Shown here: positions 27,231-36,200 of the stretch, in pieces
How the letters are laid out: each line of letters opens with the position of its first letter
Numbering within the stretch: the first letter of the stretch is position 1
NCBI RefSeq assembly: GCF_001275675.1
Contig: NZ_LITM01000005.1
Coordinates: forward strand, 436,835 to 500,834
DNA length: 64,000 nucleotides
Direction of reading: 5' to 3'
DNA from: Lysinibacillus sp. FJAT-14745
Lineage (GTDB): Bacteria > Bacillota > Bacilli > Bacillales_A > Planococcaceae
Program-made: the position numbers and the translations under genes
Notes under the pieces: model-generated
Seen by the model: only the letters and a program-made list of their open reading frames with translations
What the model was told of the DNA's origin: nothing
Database searches by the model: none

Positions 27231-28773
27231 AATTGTTCAACCCTTCTTCAATAAAATTTATTTTTATAGGTATTTTTAGTGCGCGTTCTAGATGTTTTTT
27301 ATGTCGGTTTGCTTGATATTTTTCAGCGGCCGCATTGTGTTTCACATAGATGTTAAGCTGAACATAATCCTCTTTTGTTAGCATCTTAATGGTACGTACA
27401 ATCTTTCTTTTAGTTACATTTAACGCATAGACAAATTTTAAAAGTGCGCCAAAGTCTCGTATTTTACGATACTCCTCACGACTCATCCATTCCGTAAAAG
27501 GAGCTGCGAATCGCTGATAATAATCTTTATTTTTATACGAGGCTAAGAGTGCTAATTTCACACGCTCCTTATGATTTAGACCATCGATAGATTGGTTTGC
27601 AATTAAATAAAAGGTATGCTGGCTCGCCGAACTTAACTCAATATACTCCCCTATATTAAAAACCTTCGCCGCTTTCGCCAACAATTGCATATCTTTTGGA
27701 TGATGTTGTAAATAACCGAGGTTGCAGCATTCGCGGTACAATTGATCCGTTAAATGCGTTAAATAGTCCACTTCTTTTTCAGTTCGACCATACTGACGAG
27801 CCAATCTTTTAGCGTTTCCCTCAAACACATTGTACTTATCAAACGCACTTTTATCTGTTTGTAAAATACGCTGTATAATGATGCCTTCTCGCAAACCCTT
27901 CTTTGTTATCTGGAACAATTTACTGTCGACAACCTCCATTAACACATTGAAAACTTCTAATGCAGGGGCGATGATGTCCGCACGATCTACCGAAAGCCCA
28001 TCTAACTGTTTCAATTCATTAAAACTTAAATTATCTAAAAACATACTGAGCTCATCTAAATTTTCCTTAGTCATTTCGTAGCCATGTACACTTGCAATTG
28101 GATATGCATGTTTTTGCTGATGAATTTGGGCAATATTTCGAGCACTACCACCAATGGCGATAATCGGTAAACCGATATCCTGCATCCAAGGAAGTGATTT
28201 GAACTGTTCTTTAACAAATGCAATGAGTTCCTTTTTTTCACTACTGTTCATAATCTCGCCCTTTACAAAACGTTGCTTTAAAGAAACTGTACCAAAAGGA
28301 AAACTATAAGATTTCTGTAGTTCTTTATTTTCAAAAAGCGTTATTTCTGTACTACCGCCACCAATATCGATAGTTACAGCAGACTTCGTGCCTATTGAAT
28401 GCGCTACAGCAACAAAGCCATAATATGCCTCTTCTTCTTCAGATAAAAGCTCTATATGAATGCCTGTCTGTTCTTTCATTAAAGTAATAATTTTTGCTCT
28501 ATTTGTTGCCTGACGGATTGCAGCTGTTGCAGCAGCTTTAACATCAGTCACTTCAAAATCGTCGAGCATCGCTTTAAAAGTCAATAATGTTTCTGTTAAT
28601 ACTTGTATACCTTCATCAGACATTTCACCAGAGGGCTGTAAATATGTACGTAAACGTGCAACGGTTTTAATATTTCCAATCTCACGAAGTCCCTCTTCTT
28701 TATCGTATTGATACAATACTAATCGAATGGTATTTGAGCCAATATCGATGATAGCGGTTTTTAATTCATTCAA
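27220..28773 (-). CDS. ppx: Exopolyphosphatase / guanosine pentaphosphatase (Ppx/GppA)
   Basis: A 517-residue Ppx/GppA protein of the ASKHA fold. It has IDIGSNTIRLVLY near the N terminus, DIGGGSTEI (about 144-152), an IGGSARN segment (about 214-220) and a C-terminal HD-like helical domain. It releases phosphate from polyphosphate ends and may act on pppGpp. It forms an operon with ppk. The 405-bp region upstream is able to fold and may hold a leader RNA. Confidence 0.9.
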   Translation of the reverse strand: MNELKTAIIDIGSNTIRLVLYQYDKEEGLREIGNIKTVARLRTYLQPSGEMSDEGIQVLTETLLTFKAMLDDFEVTDVKAAATAAIRQATNRAKIITLMKEQTGIHIELLSEEEEAYYGFVAVAHSIGTKSAVTIDIGGGSTEITLFENKELQKSYSFPFGTVSLKQRFVKGEIMNSSEKKELIAFVKEQFKSLPWMQDIGLPIIAIGGSARNIAQIHQQKHAYPIASVHGYEMTKENLDELSMFLDNLSFNELKQLDGLSVDRADIIAPALEVFNVLMEVVDSKLFQITKKGLREGIIIQRILQTDKSAFDKYNVFEGNAKRLARQYGRTEKEVDYLTHLTDQLYRECCNLGYLQHHPKDMQLLAKAAKVFNIGEYIELSSASQHTFYLIANQSIDGLNHKERVKLALLASYKNKDYYQRFAAPFTEWMSREEYRKIRDFGALLKFVYALNVTKRKIVRTIKMLTKEDYVQLNIYVKHNAAAEKYQANRHKKHLERALKIPIKINFIEEGLNNYDN

Positions 28774-28829
28774 ATAATCACTTCCTTAGCGCGTACATGC
28801 ATATTATTTTAGGTTCTACATCAAATGTT

Positions 28830-28981
28830 AGGTGAGGTAAGCCACAATGTGTAGATACTCAAACATTCCGATGATTCCCCTCACTTTTCGTCACTGACTG
28901 CTTACCCTCATCGATTTAGATACAAACCTACGAGCTCTTAGCTTGCCAGGTTTTCGGGTAGAAGTGTTAGGATACTCACCT
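28830..28981. other. Structured intergenic segment upstream of ppx (possible RNA leader)
   Basis: Three helices can be read directly. P1 pairs AGGTGAG (28830-28836) with CTCACCT (28975-28981). P2 pairs CGATGA (28869-28874) with TCATCG (28908-28913). P3 pairs AAACCT (28924-28929) with AGGTTT (28948-28953), with a nested AGCT/AGCT hairpin. Together they make a three-way junction. The segment lies 57 bases or more before the ppx start on the minus strand. I match it to no riboswitch class with confidence. The rest of the 28774-29178 gap shows no gene. Confidence 0.35.
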
Positions 28982-29054
28982 TCATGTCAAAATTGTATAG
29001 ATAACCTAACAAATAGAATCTTATTATTTTGTTCCTAGCATCATTTATCTATAC

Positions 29055-29092
29055 AAAAAAGCCGAAGCCTAAAAGAGGCATCCGACTTTCTT
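29055..29092 (-). terminator. Terminator region after cheV
   Basis: A stem AAAGCCGAAGCCT (29058-29070) pairs with AGGCATCCGACTTT with two internal mismatches, and a T run follows on the minus strand. It is the nearest terminator to the cheV stop, 87 bases away. Confidence 0.65.
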
Positions 29093-29178
29093 TAAATTAT
29101 TATTATACTTTCAGGATACCCATTATTAATATTGTGAAGTACCTTTTCAACCTTATCTCTATTGTTCAAAGCTTTATT

Positions 29179-30081
29179 TTATAAGATAAGTTGGTCTATT
29201 CGTAAAATAAGCTCCGCAATTTCTGGCTTACTAATTTGATCCTCTGCACCTACTTGGTCACCTTTATGACGAAGATCATCCGTAATTAAGCTTGAGAAAA
29301 TAATGACAGGAAGCTTTTGGAGGTCTGGATGCTCCTTTATTTTACGCGTTAAATGATGCCCATCCATTTGTGGCATTTCAATGTCCGTCACAACTAATTG
29401 AACATGCTCGGATACATCGCCACCACCTTTGACGACAGATTCGAGGTATTCATAAGCATCACGGCCATTTTCAAAGAATTCAACATTCTCATAACCTGCT
29501 TCATTCATAGTATCGAATAAGAGTTTACGTAGTAATGGTGAATCTTCTGCAATTAAAATTCGTTTTTCAGAGCGATCACGTTTACCAAGCTTTTTAACAG
29601 ATTCTATACTAATACCAGAATCTGGATTGATATCTACCATAATTCTTTCGAAATCAAGCAATAAAATCATCTGCTCATTTTGCTTAATAACACCAATTAC
29701 TTGTGATGTTCCTCCCTGATACATATCAGAAGGTTTCTCGATTTGATTCCATGAAATACGGTGAATCTGCGTTACATTATCTACATGGAATACTACGCGC
29801 TGTTTATTAAACTCAGCTACAATATATTTTTGCTGAGGACTACGCTCTGCATTTTGAATACCTAATACTCGGAGCATATCAACTACAGGTAAAACTTCAC
29901 CTCGTAATTGTATAATCCCTTCTACATGCGGGTGCGCGTGTGGAATAAATGTAACTGGAATCGGTTGAATAATTTCTTTCACTTTAATAACGTTAATACC
30001 GAATTTATTGTTAGCTACTTCAAATTCAACAATTTCTAGCTCATTTGTGCCACTTTCTAATAATATACCTTTATGTTCCAA
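29179..30081 (-). CDS. cheV: Chemotaxis coupling protein CheV (CheW-REC fusion)
   Basis: A 300-residue protein. The N-terminal CheW domain (about 10-155) contains the FIPHAHPHVEGIIQLRGEVLPVVD-type core. The receiver domain (about 172-298) has acidic residues in IAEDSP, the phospho-acceptor in VVTDIEMPQMDG, and SKPE near the end. CheV couples chemoreceptors to CheA and is adjusted by phosphorylation in adaptation. It is a single gene with its own terminator, as usual in Bacillaceae. All expected receiver residues are present. Confidence 0.93.
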   Translation of the reverse strand: MEHKGILLESGTNELEIVEFEVANNKFGINVIKVKEIIQPIPVTFIPHAHPHVEGIIQLRGEVLPVVDMLRVLGIQNAERSPQQKYIVAEFNKQRVVFHVDNVTQIHRISWNQIEKPSDMYQGGTSQVIGVIKQNEQMILLLDFERIMVDINPDSGISIESVKKLGKRDRSEKRILIAEDSPLLRKLLFDTMNEAGYENVEFFENGRDAYEYLESVVKGGGDVSEHVQLVVTDIEMPQMDGHHLTRKIKEHPDLQKLPVIIFSSLITDDLRHKGDQVGAEDQISKPEIAELILRIDQLIL

Positions 30082-30149
30082 AGCAACCCCGCTCCTTTCT
30101 TTCCATCTTCTATTTATAATTCAATTGTATCATAGGCAAGACATTTCTC

Positions 30150-31472
30150 CTACTTGCTTTTCCCATTTTTTTCATTGACTTTTAGATGCACCAATAGGCC
30201 AATTACCGTCATCACAATTAATGTCGATAGCGCAACACGACTTGCTAGCGTTCCATAATCTTTCATCCATAATGTGACCGTTCCATAGACTGCTGGCCCA
30301 ATAATTGAGGATACTTTACCCGAAAATGCAAATAAGCCAAAAAACTGACCTCGTTTTTCTTCTGGAGACAATTCAATGATGTATGTTCTAGATGTTACCC
30401 ACATCGATCCTAGTGATATGCCGAACATACTACCTGCAAGCCAGAACATCCATTGCTCTGTCGCAAAGACAGCAAATGCTAAAGCAACAATCATTAATAT
30501 CGCCACCACGGTTATCGCACGTTTGGCTCCAATTGCTTTTGTAATATAACCAAATGCAAAAGAGCCAATAATAGTTGAAACAGTAGACACTAAATAAAGC
30601 ACGATAAATTGACCCGAAGTGAAGCCTACAATCGTTGTTGCATATACAGCCATCATTGCAATGGTTGTTGCAATGGCATCATTTAAAAAGAAATAAGCAA
30701 TCATAAAGGTGAAAATAGCTTTATATTGCTTCATGTCCTTAAAGGTTTGAATAATTTCCTTATAGCCATCTAGAAATTTAATAGGCTTGCGCTGAGACAT
30801 TGGAATCGGTGTATCTTTATTAATAAAAAATAATGGCAAAGAAAATAATAAATATAAAATTGCCGTTGGTATAAATGCTCGATGGAAATCGCTGTTCCCT
30901 ACATACAAATAAACAAGTAGCCCCAAAATTGTACCAAGATAACCAATCGCTACCCCATAGCCAGAAATAAGGGGCATTTCCTCTTTTGTCCCTAAATCAC
31001 CCATCATTGAATCATAGAATACTAGACTCGAATTAAAGAAAAATTTTGCGATGATAAAACTAGCCACAACTAAAAATAAAGTAAGTGGCACACCTGCATA
31101 ATTTGTTGACGTTTGTAGATTCGCAAGAACACCCATCATAAAGGTGAAGAAGATGGAGATAGATGCAAACCACACTATAAATCTCTTTTTATAGCCCGTA
31201 TTATCAATCCATACACCAAAAAGTGGTGAAAAAACGACGAGGAAAAAGCTAGCAATAGCATTTGCATAAGAAATAAACGTGCTTGCCACCTGCTGCATTA
31301 CCTCATTCGTCCCTAAAACCTCATCCATATAAAACGGGAAAAATATAGTATTAATATTTGAAGAAAATATCGTATTCGCAAAATCATAAAATGCCCACGA
31401 TAAAATTGGCAGTGATAAATAAAGAGCTAACTGACTCCGATGCTGTACGTCTACTACTGAATTCCGCTTCAT
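30150..31472 (-). CDS. UMF1-family MFS transporter (Atg22-like)
   Basis: A 440-residue protein with about 12 membrane helices. It has the family opening SWAFYDFANTIFSSNI near residues 25-40 and the internal GVWIDNTGYKK loop of MFS proteins. The family resembles vacuolar amino-acid effluxers (Atg22) but bacterial substrates are unknown. The ATG at 31472 follows GGGGAGGAGGGG and is preferred over the upstream ATG at 31514. It appears monocistronic. Confidence 0.82.
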   Translation of the reverse strand: MKRNSVVDVQHRSQLALYLSLPILSWAFYDFANTIFSSNINTIFFPFYMDEVLGTNEVMQQVASTFISYANAIASFFLVVFSPLFGVWIDNTGYKKRFIVWFASISIFFTFMMGVLANLQTSTNYAGVPLTLFLVVASFIIAKFFFNSSLVFYDSMMGDLGTKEEMPLISGYGVAIGYLGTILGLLVYLYVGNSDFHRAFIPTAILYLLFSLPLFFINKDTPIPMSQRKPIKFLDGYKEIIQTFKDMKQYKAIFTFMIAYFFLNDAIATTIAMMAVYATTIVGFTSGQFIVLYLVSTVSTIIGSFAFGYITKAIGAKRAITVVAILMIVALAFAVFATEQWMFWLAGSMFGISLGSMWVTSRTYIIELSPEEKRGQFFGLFAFSGKVSSIIGPAVYGTVTLWMKDYGTLASRVALSTLIVMTVIGLLVHLKVNEKNGKSK

Positions 31473-31642
31473 AAAACCCCTCCTCCCCATCTCTATATTA
31501 TTAAATAAATTCACTCATGTAATAAAAAATACCTTTTATTTATAGAAAATTAACACTATTTACAATATACATTTATTTCGATTTAACCTAACACTCTAGA
31601 ATGAACAAATCTTCTCCTTATTTGCGAGCTACTCATAATAAA

Positions 31643-31676
31643 AAAAGTATCCAAGCCCCCTCGCTTAGATACCTTT
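31643..31676 (-). terminator. Terminator of the HxlR gene
   Basis: The stem AAAGTATC-C-AAG (31644-31654) pairs with CTT-A-GATAC-C-TTT (31663-31675), and a T run follows on the minus strand. It lies 5 bases past the stop. Confidence 0.75.
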
Positions 31677-31679
31677 GCA

Positions 31680-31997
31680 CTATTCTTCTATATTCACCCA
31701 CGTAGAAGACCATTGTTCAATTGCTTTAAGGGCCGGTGCAAGTGCATGTCCTTTTTCTGTCAGCTCATATTCAATCATTACGGGTGTTGATGGAATAACT
31801 GTGCGATTCACAATGTTCTCAATCTCTAGTTCTTTTAATCTCTCCGCTAACACACGACTGCTAATACCCACCTGATTTTTAATTGTTGAGTATCGTTGAG
31901 GACCTTCTAATAACTGATAAATAAGCAGGGTGTTCCAGCTATGATTTAATATTTTTAGCGCCTTTTCAAATCGTGGACAAATTTTTTGTTGATCCAA
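31680..31997 (-). CDS. HxlR-family regulator (YodB/CatR-like)
   Basis: A 105-residue winged-helix protein of the HxlR family. It has a single conserved-position Cys near the N terminus (Cys7 in KICPRFE) that in YodB and CatR senses quinones and diamide. The core is ISSRVLAERLKELE. It is divergent from a DoxX-family gene, as CatR-type regulators control CatD-type DoxX proteins in Bacillus subtilis. Redox sensing is therefore likely but inferred. Confidence 0.8.
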   Translation of the reverse strand: MDQQKICPRFEKALKILNHSWNTLLIYQLLEGPQRYSTIKNQVGISSRVLAERLKELEIENIVNRTVIPSTPVMIEYELTEKGHALAPALKAIEQWSSTWVNIEE

Positions 31998-32074
31998 TTT
32001 GCCTGCCTCCCAAGGATTTTTTTCTTATATAAGAGTATATCATTTTTGTCAAAAATCAGTATCAAAAATAAAAT

Positions 32075-32118
32075 TTAGTTACTTGACAAAAGTTGTTTTT
32101 AAAAATAAACTAAGTTAC
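32075..32118 (+). promoter_or_regulatory. Promoter of the DoxX gene with overlapping operator-like repeat
   Basis: TTGACA (32083-32088), a 17-bp spacer and TAAACT (32106-32111) form a sigma-A promoter. TTAGTT (32075-32080) and AACTAA (32108-32113) form an inverted repeat around it and could bind the divergent HxlR regulator. Confidence 0.6.
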
Positions 32119-32155
32119 GAAATGTAAGTTAAAAACAAAAGGAGTTTATTACACT

Positions 32156-32548
32156 ATGCAAAATATCGGTTCAACTATTTTACGCGTGGTGCTTGGCATT
32201 ATTTTTGCAGCTCACGGATTTCAAAAGTTTCAGGGTGGTATAGGCTTTACAGCTGATTATTTTGATGCCATTGGTATTCCAGGCTTTATGGCTTATATTG
32301 TTGCTATTATAGAACTAGTCGGTGGTGTAGCAATTATTTTAGGCTTAGGCACAAGACTTTTCGGCGCTTTATTGACAGTGACAATGATTGTTGCCATTTT
32401 CACAGCGAAGCTTAGCGTTGGCTTTATCGGTGAAAACGGCTTAGCTGGGTATGAATTTGATTTGGCTTTAGCTGCAATTGCTTTATACTTTGCACTTGTA
32501 GGAGCATCTAGTCTTTCTTTAGACGCAAAACTTTTTGATAAAGAGTGA
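32156..32548 (+). CDS. DoxX-family membrane protein (CatD-like)
   Basis: A 130-residue protein with four membrane helices. It carries the DoxX family pattern (VLGIIFAAHGFQKF near residues 11-24, then a GLGTRLFG loop). In Bacillus subtilis the similar CatD accompanies catechol and quinone resistance genes under an HxlR-type repressor. Here the partner dioxygenase gene is absent, so a general role in thiol or electrophile stress is only inferred. AAAGGAG precedes the ATG. Confidence 0.8.
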   Translation: MQNIGSTILRVVLGIIFAAHGFQKFQGGIGFTADYFDAIGIPGFMAYIVAIIELVGGVAIILGLGTRLFGALLTVTMIVAIFTAKLSVGFIGENGLAGYEFDLALAAIALYFALVGASSLSLDAKLFDKE

Positions 32549-32599
32549 TGCTTCCAAGTTTACTATTTTCTGTGTGTTAGTAAGCTACTTAATATATGA

Positions 32600-32640
32600 A
32601 AGCCCGAAGTATCCATCATTGATGATACTTCGGGCTTCCT
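32600..32640. terminator. Bidirectional terminator between convergent genes
   Basis: A 13-bp stem AGCCCGAAGTATC (32601-32613) pairs with 32624-32636. It lies between the DoxX gene (plus) and the dehydrogenase gene (minus). Confidence 0.85.
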
Positions 32641-32675
32641 AAAAATTTTTTCTATAGTCAGTGTTATTTTAACCT

Positions 32676-33542
32676 TTATTGATAAGCCTTTAAAAGCGCC
32701 TGCGTACCGTTTTCACCATAGCCCTCTTCCATTAGCTTTTCATACATATCATAAGCAAGTGCTAGACCTGGTAAAGTAATCCCCATTTTTTTCGATTCGT
32801 CTAATGCAATTTTCATATCCTTTACAAAATGCTTGATATAAAAACCTGGTGCGTAATCTTCTTTTATCATACGGGGTGCTAAATTACTTAACGACCAAGA
32901 GCCAGCTGCACCAGATGAGATAGATTGCAATACTGTTGGTAAATCAAGTCCAGCCTTTAAGCCGTAAGCCAGTGACTCACACACACCAATCATGCCAGAA
33001 GCAATAACAATCTGATTACACATTTTAGCATGCTGTCCTGCACCAGCTTCACCTTGATAAACAATATTTTCACCAAAATGTTTCATGACTGATAAAATTT
33101 TATTGAATGTAACTTGGCTACCTCCAACCATAATTGATAATGTTCCGTTTTGAGCACCGATATCTCCTCCAGAAACTGGTGCATCTAGCGCTTCTACTCC
33201 AAGCTTTTGTGCGTGCTCAAAAATTTTCTTAGCCAATGTTGGCTCGGAAGTGGTCATATCAATAACGATATTGCCGGATTCAGCTGTTTGAAATAAACCG
33301 TTATCTCCAAAATAAACTTCCTCTACATCTGCAGGGTATCCAACCATCGTAAAGGCAATTTCCTTATTTTTAAATGCTTCTGCTGGCGTACTTGCCCAAG
33401 CTGCACCTAACGCCAAAAGCGGCTCCGCTTTCTCCTTTGTGCGTGTATAAACTGTTACCTCATGACCATTTTTTATTAAATGCTTGATAATACTAGCACC
33501 CATAACGCCTGTGCCGATAAATGCAATACGCTCTTTTCCCAT
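32676..33542 (-). CDS. NAD(P)-dependent beta-hydroxyacid dehydrogenase (3-hydroxyisobutyrate dehydrogenase family)
   Basis: A 288-residue enzyme. The Rossmann motif FIGTGVMG is at residues 8-15, the DAPVSGGDIGAQNG substrate motif at about 119-132, and the catalytic Lys in the GAGQHAKMCNQ segment at about 163-173. The family oxidises 3-hydroxyisobutyrate, tartronate semialdehyde or related acids. It resembles YkwC of Bacillus. It stands alone and the substrate cannot be fixed. Confidence 0.85.
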   Translation of the reverse strand: MGKERIAFIGTGVMGASIIKHLIKNGHEVTVYTRTKEKAEPLLALGAAWASTPAEAFKNKEIAFTMVGYPADVEEVYFGDNGLFQTAESGNIVIDMTTSEPTLAKKIFEHAQKLGVEALDAPVSGGDIGAQNGTLSIMVGGSQVTFNKILSVMKHFGENIVYQGEAGAGQHAKMCNQIVIASGMIGVCESLAYGLKAGLDLPTVLQSISSGAAGSWSLSNLAPRMIKEDYAPGFYIKHFVKDMKIALDESKKMGITLPGLALAYDMYEKLMEEGYGENGTQALLKAYQ

Positions 33543-33719
33543 ATGTACTTACTCCTTCGTATCAAGGCTATCGATCAATTTTTCACAATATTAACCAACC
33601 ACTAGCACTAATTTTCCTCTTTCAGTGTAGTTGAATAAGTGCGATAATTCAAACTTTTATTATTAGCTTGTACTAAAAGCATTATGTGCTGCATATATAC
33701 GAGTAAATCAATTTCGCCA

Positions 33720-33765
33720 GCAAAAAAAAAAGAGAGCAGTTGATGGGGTATCACTGCTCTAAGGG
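33720..33765 (-). terminator. Terminator after the Spo0E-like gene
   Basis: AGAGCAGT (33733-33740) pairs with ACTGCTCT (33753-33760), and ten A residues before it become a T run on the minus strand. The surrounding gap (33543-33867) shows nothing else. Confidence 0.7.
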
Positions 33766-33867
33766 GGAAATGAGAATGTTGCTGTGTTCATAATAAAGTA
33801 TTCCCCACCAAATGCTTTTTAAACATATTATTTAAAAAGTTTATATTGTGAATACTGGAACATTCTT

Positions 33868-34044
33868 TCAATCATCTTGATCTTCTTCTTCTTCAAATGC
33901 TGTCTGTCTATAATAAGTATTCATTAACTGATCTAATCTGCGACTCAGTTGAATGGTTTTCGCATTTTGCAACCCGTTCTCTACACCTGAGCGAATCATC
34001 ATCTCACGAGTTTGTTCCATTTGTTTCAAGAGTAGATTGACCAT
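33868..34044 (-). CDS. Spo0E-like aspartyl-phosphate phosphatase (small protein)
   Basis: A 58-residue protein read directly from the sequence. Its middle part IQLSRRLDQLMNTY fits the Spo0E family signature SxxLDxLI, the site that dephosphorylates Spo0A-P. The tail is acidic (EEEEDQDD). The ATG lies 8 bases after GGAGG, and a terminator follows about 100 bases past the stop. The N-terminal 25 residues are longer than in the shortest family members. A role in delaying sporulation is family-based inference. Confidence 0.65.
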   Translation of the reverse strand: MVNLLLKQMEQTREMMIRSGVENGLQNAKTIQLSRRLDQLMNTYYRQTAFEEEEDQDD

Positions 34045-34135
34045 TCATACAACCTCCACACACAAATAATCATACCATTATTATACATTTATATTTCATT
34101 TCTTACAGCATTAACTTACGACAATGTTCGACAAA

Positions 34136-34324
34136 TCAGCTTCTAGGAACTTCCTGATAAGTATAGATTATGCGCCCATTTTGTTTGGCCTCACCTCTAA
34201 AATGTTTAAATAAAGGATGTTTTACAAGTACTTCTCGAAACTCATAAAATTGTTCCTTCTCTATTTCTATACATTCTAATTCCCCATTTTGTAATTGTTT
34301 AAGCATATTTTCGTATTTTTCCAT
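34136..34324 (-). CDS. Small hypothetical protein
   Basis: A 62-residue protein rich in Glu, Lys and Phe, ending in ARG-like basic and aromatic residues (GRIIYTYQEVPRS). No family, signal peptide or membrane segment is recognised. AGAGGAAT precedes the ATG with good spacing. It is divergent from ykvS across 124 bp. The predicted alpha-beta pattern and ribosome site support a real gene. Confidence 0.6.
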   Translation of the reverse strand: MEKYENMLKQLQNGELECIEIEKEQFYEFREVLVKHPLFKHFRGEAKQNGRIIYTYQEVPRS

Positions 34325-34448
34325 TTATTTTATTCCTCTCTTTTTTACATTTTGTTTACTAAATTATGAATTATTCAAAAAAGGCTTTACGTTTCCCATT
34401 TTTTCATGCAAACTGTATATTATTAGTCGATGAAGGAGCTGACTGTCT

Positions 34449-34637
34449 GTGAAAATAGCTGAAGTTGGAAATATTATCGAGTTTAAAGATGGCCTACAAG
34501 GTATAGTTGAAAAAGTAAATGAAAATTCGGTGATCGTTGATTTAACATACATGGAAAATTTCGATTCCCTTGAAATTGAAGAAAAAACGGTCGTCAACCA
34601 TAAACGTTATAAAATTCTATATACAAATGAAGCTTAA
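34449..34637 (+). CDS. ykvS: YkvS family protein (DUF2187)
   Basis: A 62-residue protein with the KOW-like pattern VGNIIEFKDGLQGIVEKV followed by NSVIVDLTYMENF. This matches DUF2187 proteins such as YkvS of Bacillus, whose function is unknown. The start is GTG at 34449, ten bases after AAGGAG. A terminator follows. Confidence 0.8.
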   Translation: MKIAEVGNIIEFKDGLQGIVEKVNENSVIVDLTYMENFDSLEIEEKTVVNHKRYKILYTNEA

Positions 34638-34646
34638 TATTCTGAA

Positions 34647-34690
34647 TAGTCCCTATTTGTCTTTATAGATGATAAGGGACTTTTTTTTTG
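34647..34690 (+). terminator. Terminator of ykvS
   Basis: AGTCCCT (34648-34654) pairs with AGGGACT (34675-34681), with an additional inner stem, followed by nine T. Confidence 0.85.
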
Positions 34691-34715
34691 ATACTATTAA
34701 AAGCATGGAGGTCGA

Positions 34716-35333
34716 ATGATGCTTACAAATTCGAAACAAACAATAATATTGATCCTTTCTTTATTATTCGTTTATGGCATGCTTGCTTTTACCTTTGCTA
34801 ACCAAGCTGTATTTTGGTACCTATATGCATTTACTTTACTTGTATGTATTGCCATTGCTATTTTGGTTGGTAAAATTGAAGATCAGTTACCTACCTGGAA
34901 ATTTTTACTTTTCGGTATTGGATACGGTACAATAACATACGGTATTGTACGCTTTGGTTATTGGCTTGCACCATACATTAATAATTCATTAGTTCCATCA
35001 GTACAAAAATTTTTAGCAAATTATGGACCACAAAATATTTGGCACTATATTTTCCTCGTATTCATTGTTGCGATCGGTGAAGAGATCTTTTGGCGTGGCT
35101 ATGTTCAACAACAGCTGAAACGCTTTATGCGTCCTACTTTTGCAGTTATTGTAACTGCGATTTTATGCGCAATCTCCATTGCACTAAGCGGCTTTATGCT
35201 TGGTATGATCGCCGCACTTGTAACCGGCCTTATTTGGGGCTTGTTATATGAATGGCGTAAAAGTATGCCACTTGTTATTGTAACTCATGTAGTTTTTGTA
35301 CTACTATTATTTTTAGTGTTACCTTTAACATGA
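34716..35333 (+). CDS. CPBP family intramembrane protease
   Basis: A 205-residue protein with about six membrane helices and the CPBP (Abi) motif EEIFWRG (about residues 124-130). A second His lies in VIVTHVV near residue 192. The family cleaves within membranes or acts in bacteriocin self-protection and regulation. The usual middle motif (FxxxH) is weak here. ATG at 34716 or 34719 may be used; GGAGG is 4 and 7 bases away. Confidence 0.78.
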   Translation: MMLTNSKQTIILILSLLFVYGMLAFTFANQAVFWYLYAFTLLVCIAIAILVGKIEDQLPTWKFLLFGIGYGTITYGIVRFGYWLAPYINNSLVPSVQKFLANYGPQNIWHYIFLVFIVAIGEEIFWRGYVQQQLKRFMRPTFAVIVTAILCAISIALSGFMLGMIAALVTGLIWGLLYEWRKSMPLVIVTHVVFVLLLFLVLPLT

Positions 35334-35395
35334 TAACATTAAAATTTGGAAACATTTTGTCTTTACCAACGTTTAATTAAAAAGGAGGGCTTTTC

Positions 35396-36106
35396 ATGCA
35401 AAAAAAATTACTTTCAGTACCTGCTTTATTATTAACAGCCGTTCTAGTCGTAGGATGTAATACTTCTGACAAAACAGAGGATTCTGACGCTCAAAAAAAT
35501 GAGCCATCAAATACATCGACTGAACAACAACAACCATCAACTAAGGATAAAACTGTAGATGAATCGCAAGAAACGCCTACATCAAATGCAACAGCTAAAG
35601 ACAATACAGACAATACAGACAATACAGACAATTCAACTAAAAAAGAACAAGAAGTTAACTATGTACAAAAAGGTGTAGACAAAACTGAGAAAGCAAAGGA
35701 ATCAAAAAGTGCTACTCAAGACTACAAAATGCAACAACTACCTGGATTTACACTTTCTCAAGAAGAACCAGGTAAAGACATGTTAGTTTCTAATAAAAAT
35801 GCTGATGTATTTATGCGTATCGAAGCAATTGATGCATCACAATCAAGTTACGCAGATGCAAAAACATCTATGCAAGATTATATGAATGCTGTTGGTGAAA
35901 CATCATCTTTAACTTCTGAAGATCTAGCTGCATTTAAGGATATTAAAAACATTGAGGGCTATGTTGTAAATTTTGATACAGAAAAAGTAATCGGCGTTGT
36001 TTTTGAAAAGGACGGTTTAATTACAAAACTAACAATTCATGATAACAATGAACTAGATTTGACAGATGCTATGCTTAAAATGGCAGCGACTATTTCTAAA
36101 AAATAA
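35396..36106 (+). CDS. Lipoprotein with low-complexity linker
   Basis: A 236-residue secreted lipoprotein. A signal peptide ends with the lipobox VVGC (Cys 21). A disordered linker (about 22-100) is rich in Asn, Thr, Asp, Gln and Lys and contains a tandem DNT repeat encoded by a 9-bp unit. A C-terminal globular domain (about 110-236) follows. No family is recognised. It has a good AAGGAGG site and its own terminator. It is the last ordinary gene before the repeat-bounded island. Confidence 0.75.
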   Translation: MQKKLLSVPALLLTAVLVVGCNTSDKTEDSDAQKNEPSNTSTEQQQPSTKDKTVDESQETPTSNATAKDNTDNTDNTDNSTKKEQEVNYVQKGVDKTEKAKESKSATQDYKMQQLPGFTLSQEEPGKDMLVSNKNADVFMRIEAIDASQSSYADAKTSMQDYMNAVGETSSLTSEDLAAFKDIKNIEGYVVNFDTEKVIGVVFEKDGLITKLTIHDNNELDLTDAMLKMAATISKK

Positions 36107-36114
36107 TGATACAA

Positions 36115-36160
36115 ATAAAAGACTGTAGACAAACTTGTTTGCTCTATAGTCTTTTATTTT
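36115..36160 (+). terminator. Terminator of the lipoprotein gene
   Basis: AAAAGACT (36117-36124) pairs with AGTCTTTT (36148-36155), with inner AAAC/GTTT pairing, followed by a T-rich tail. Confidence 0.85.
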
Positions 36161-36200
36161 GGCTTTTTTCTCAAAGATTGTTGTTTCTGGTTTAGCGATC

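Noticed and set aside
28830-28981. c-di-AMP (ydaO) riboswitch
   Set aside because: Only one motif is vaguely similar and the conserved blocks would be in the wrong order; ppx is not a usual target.
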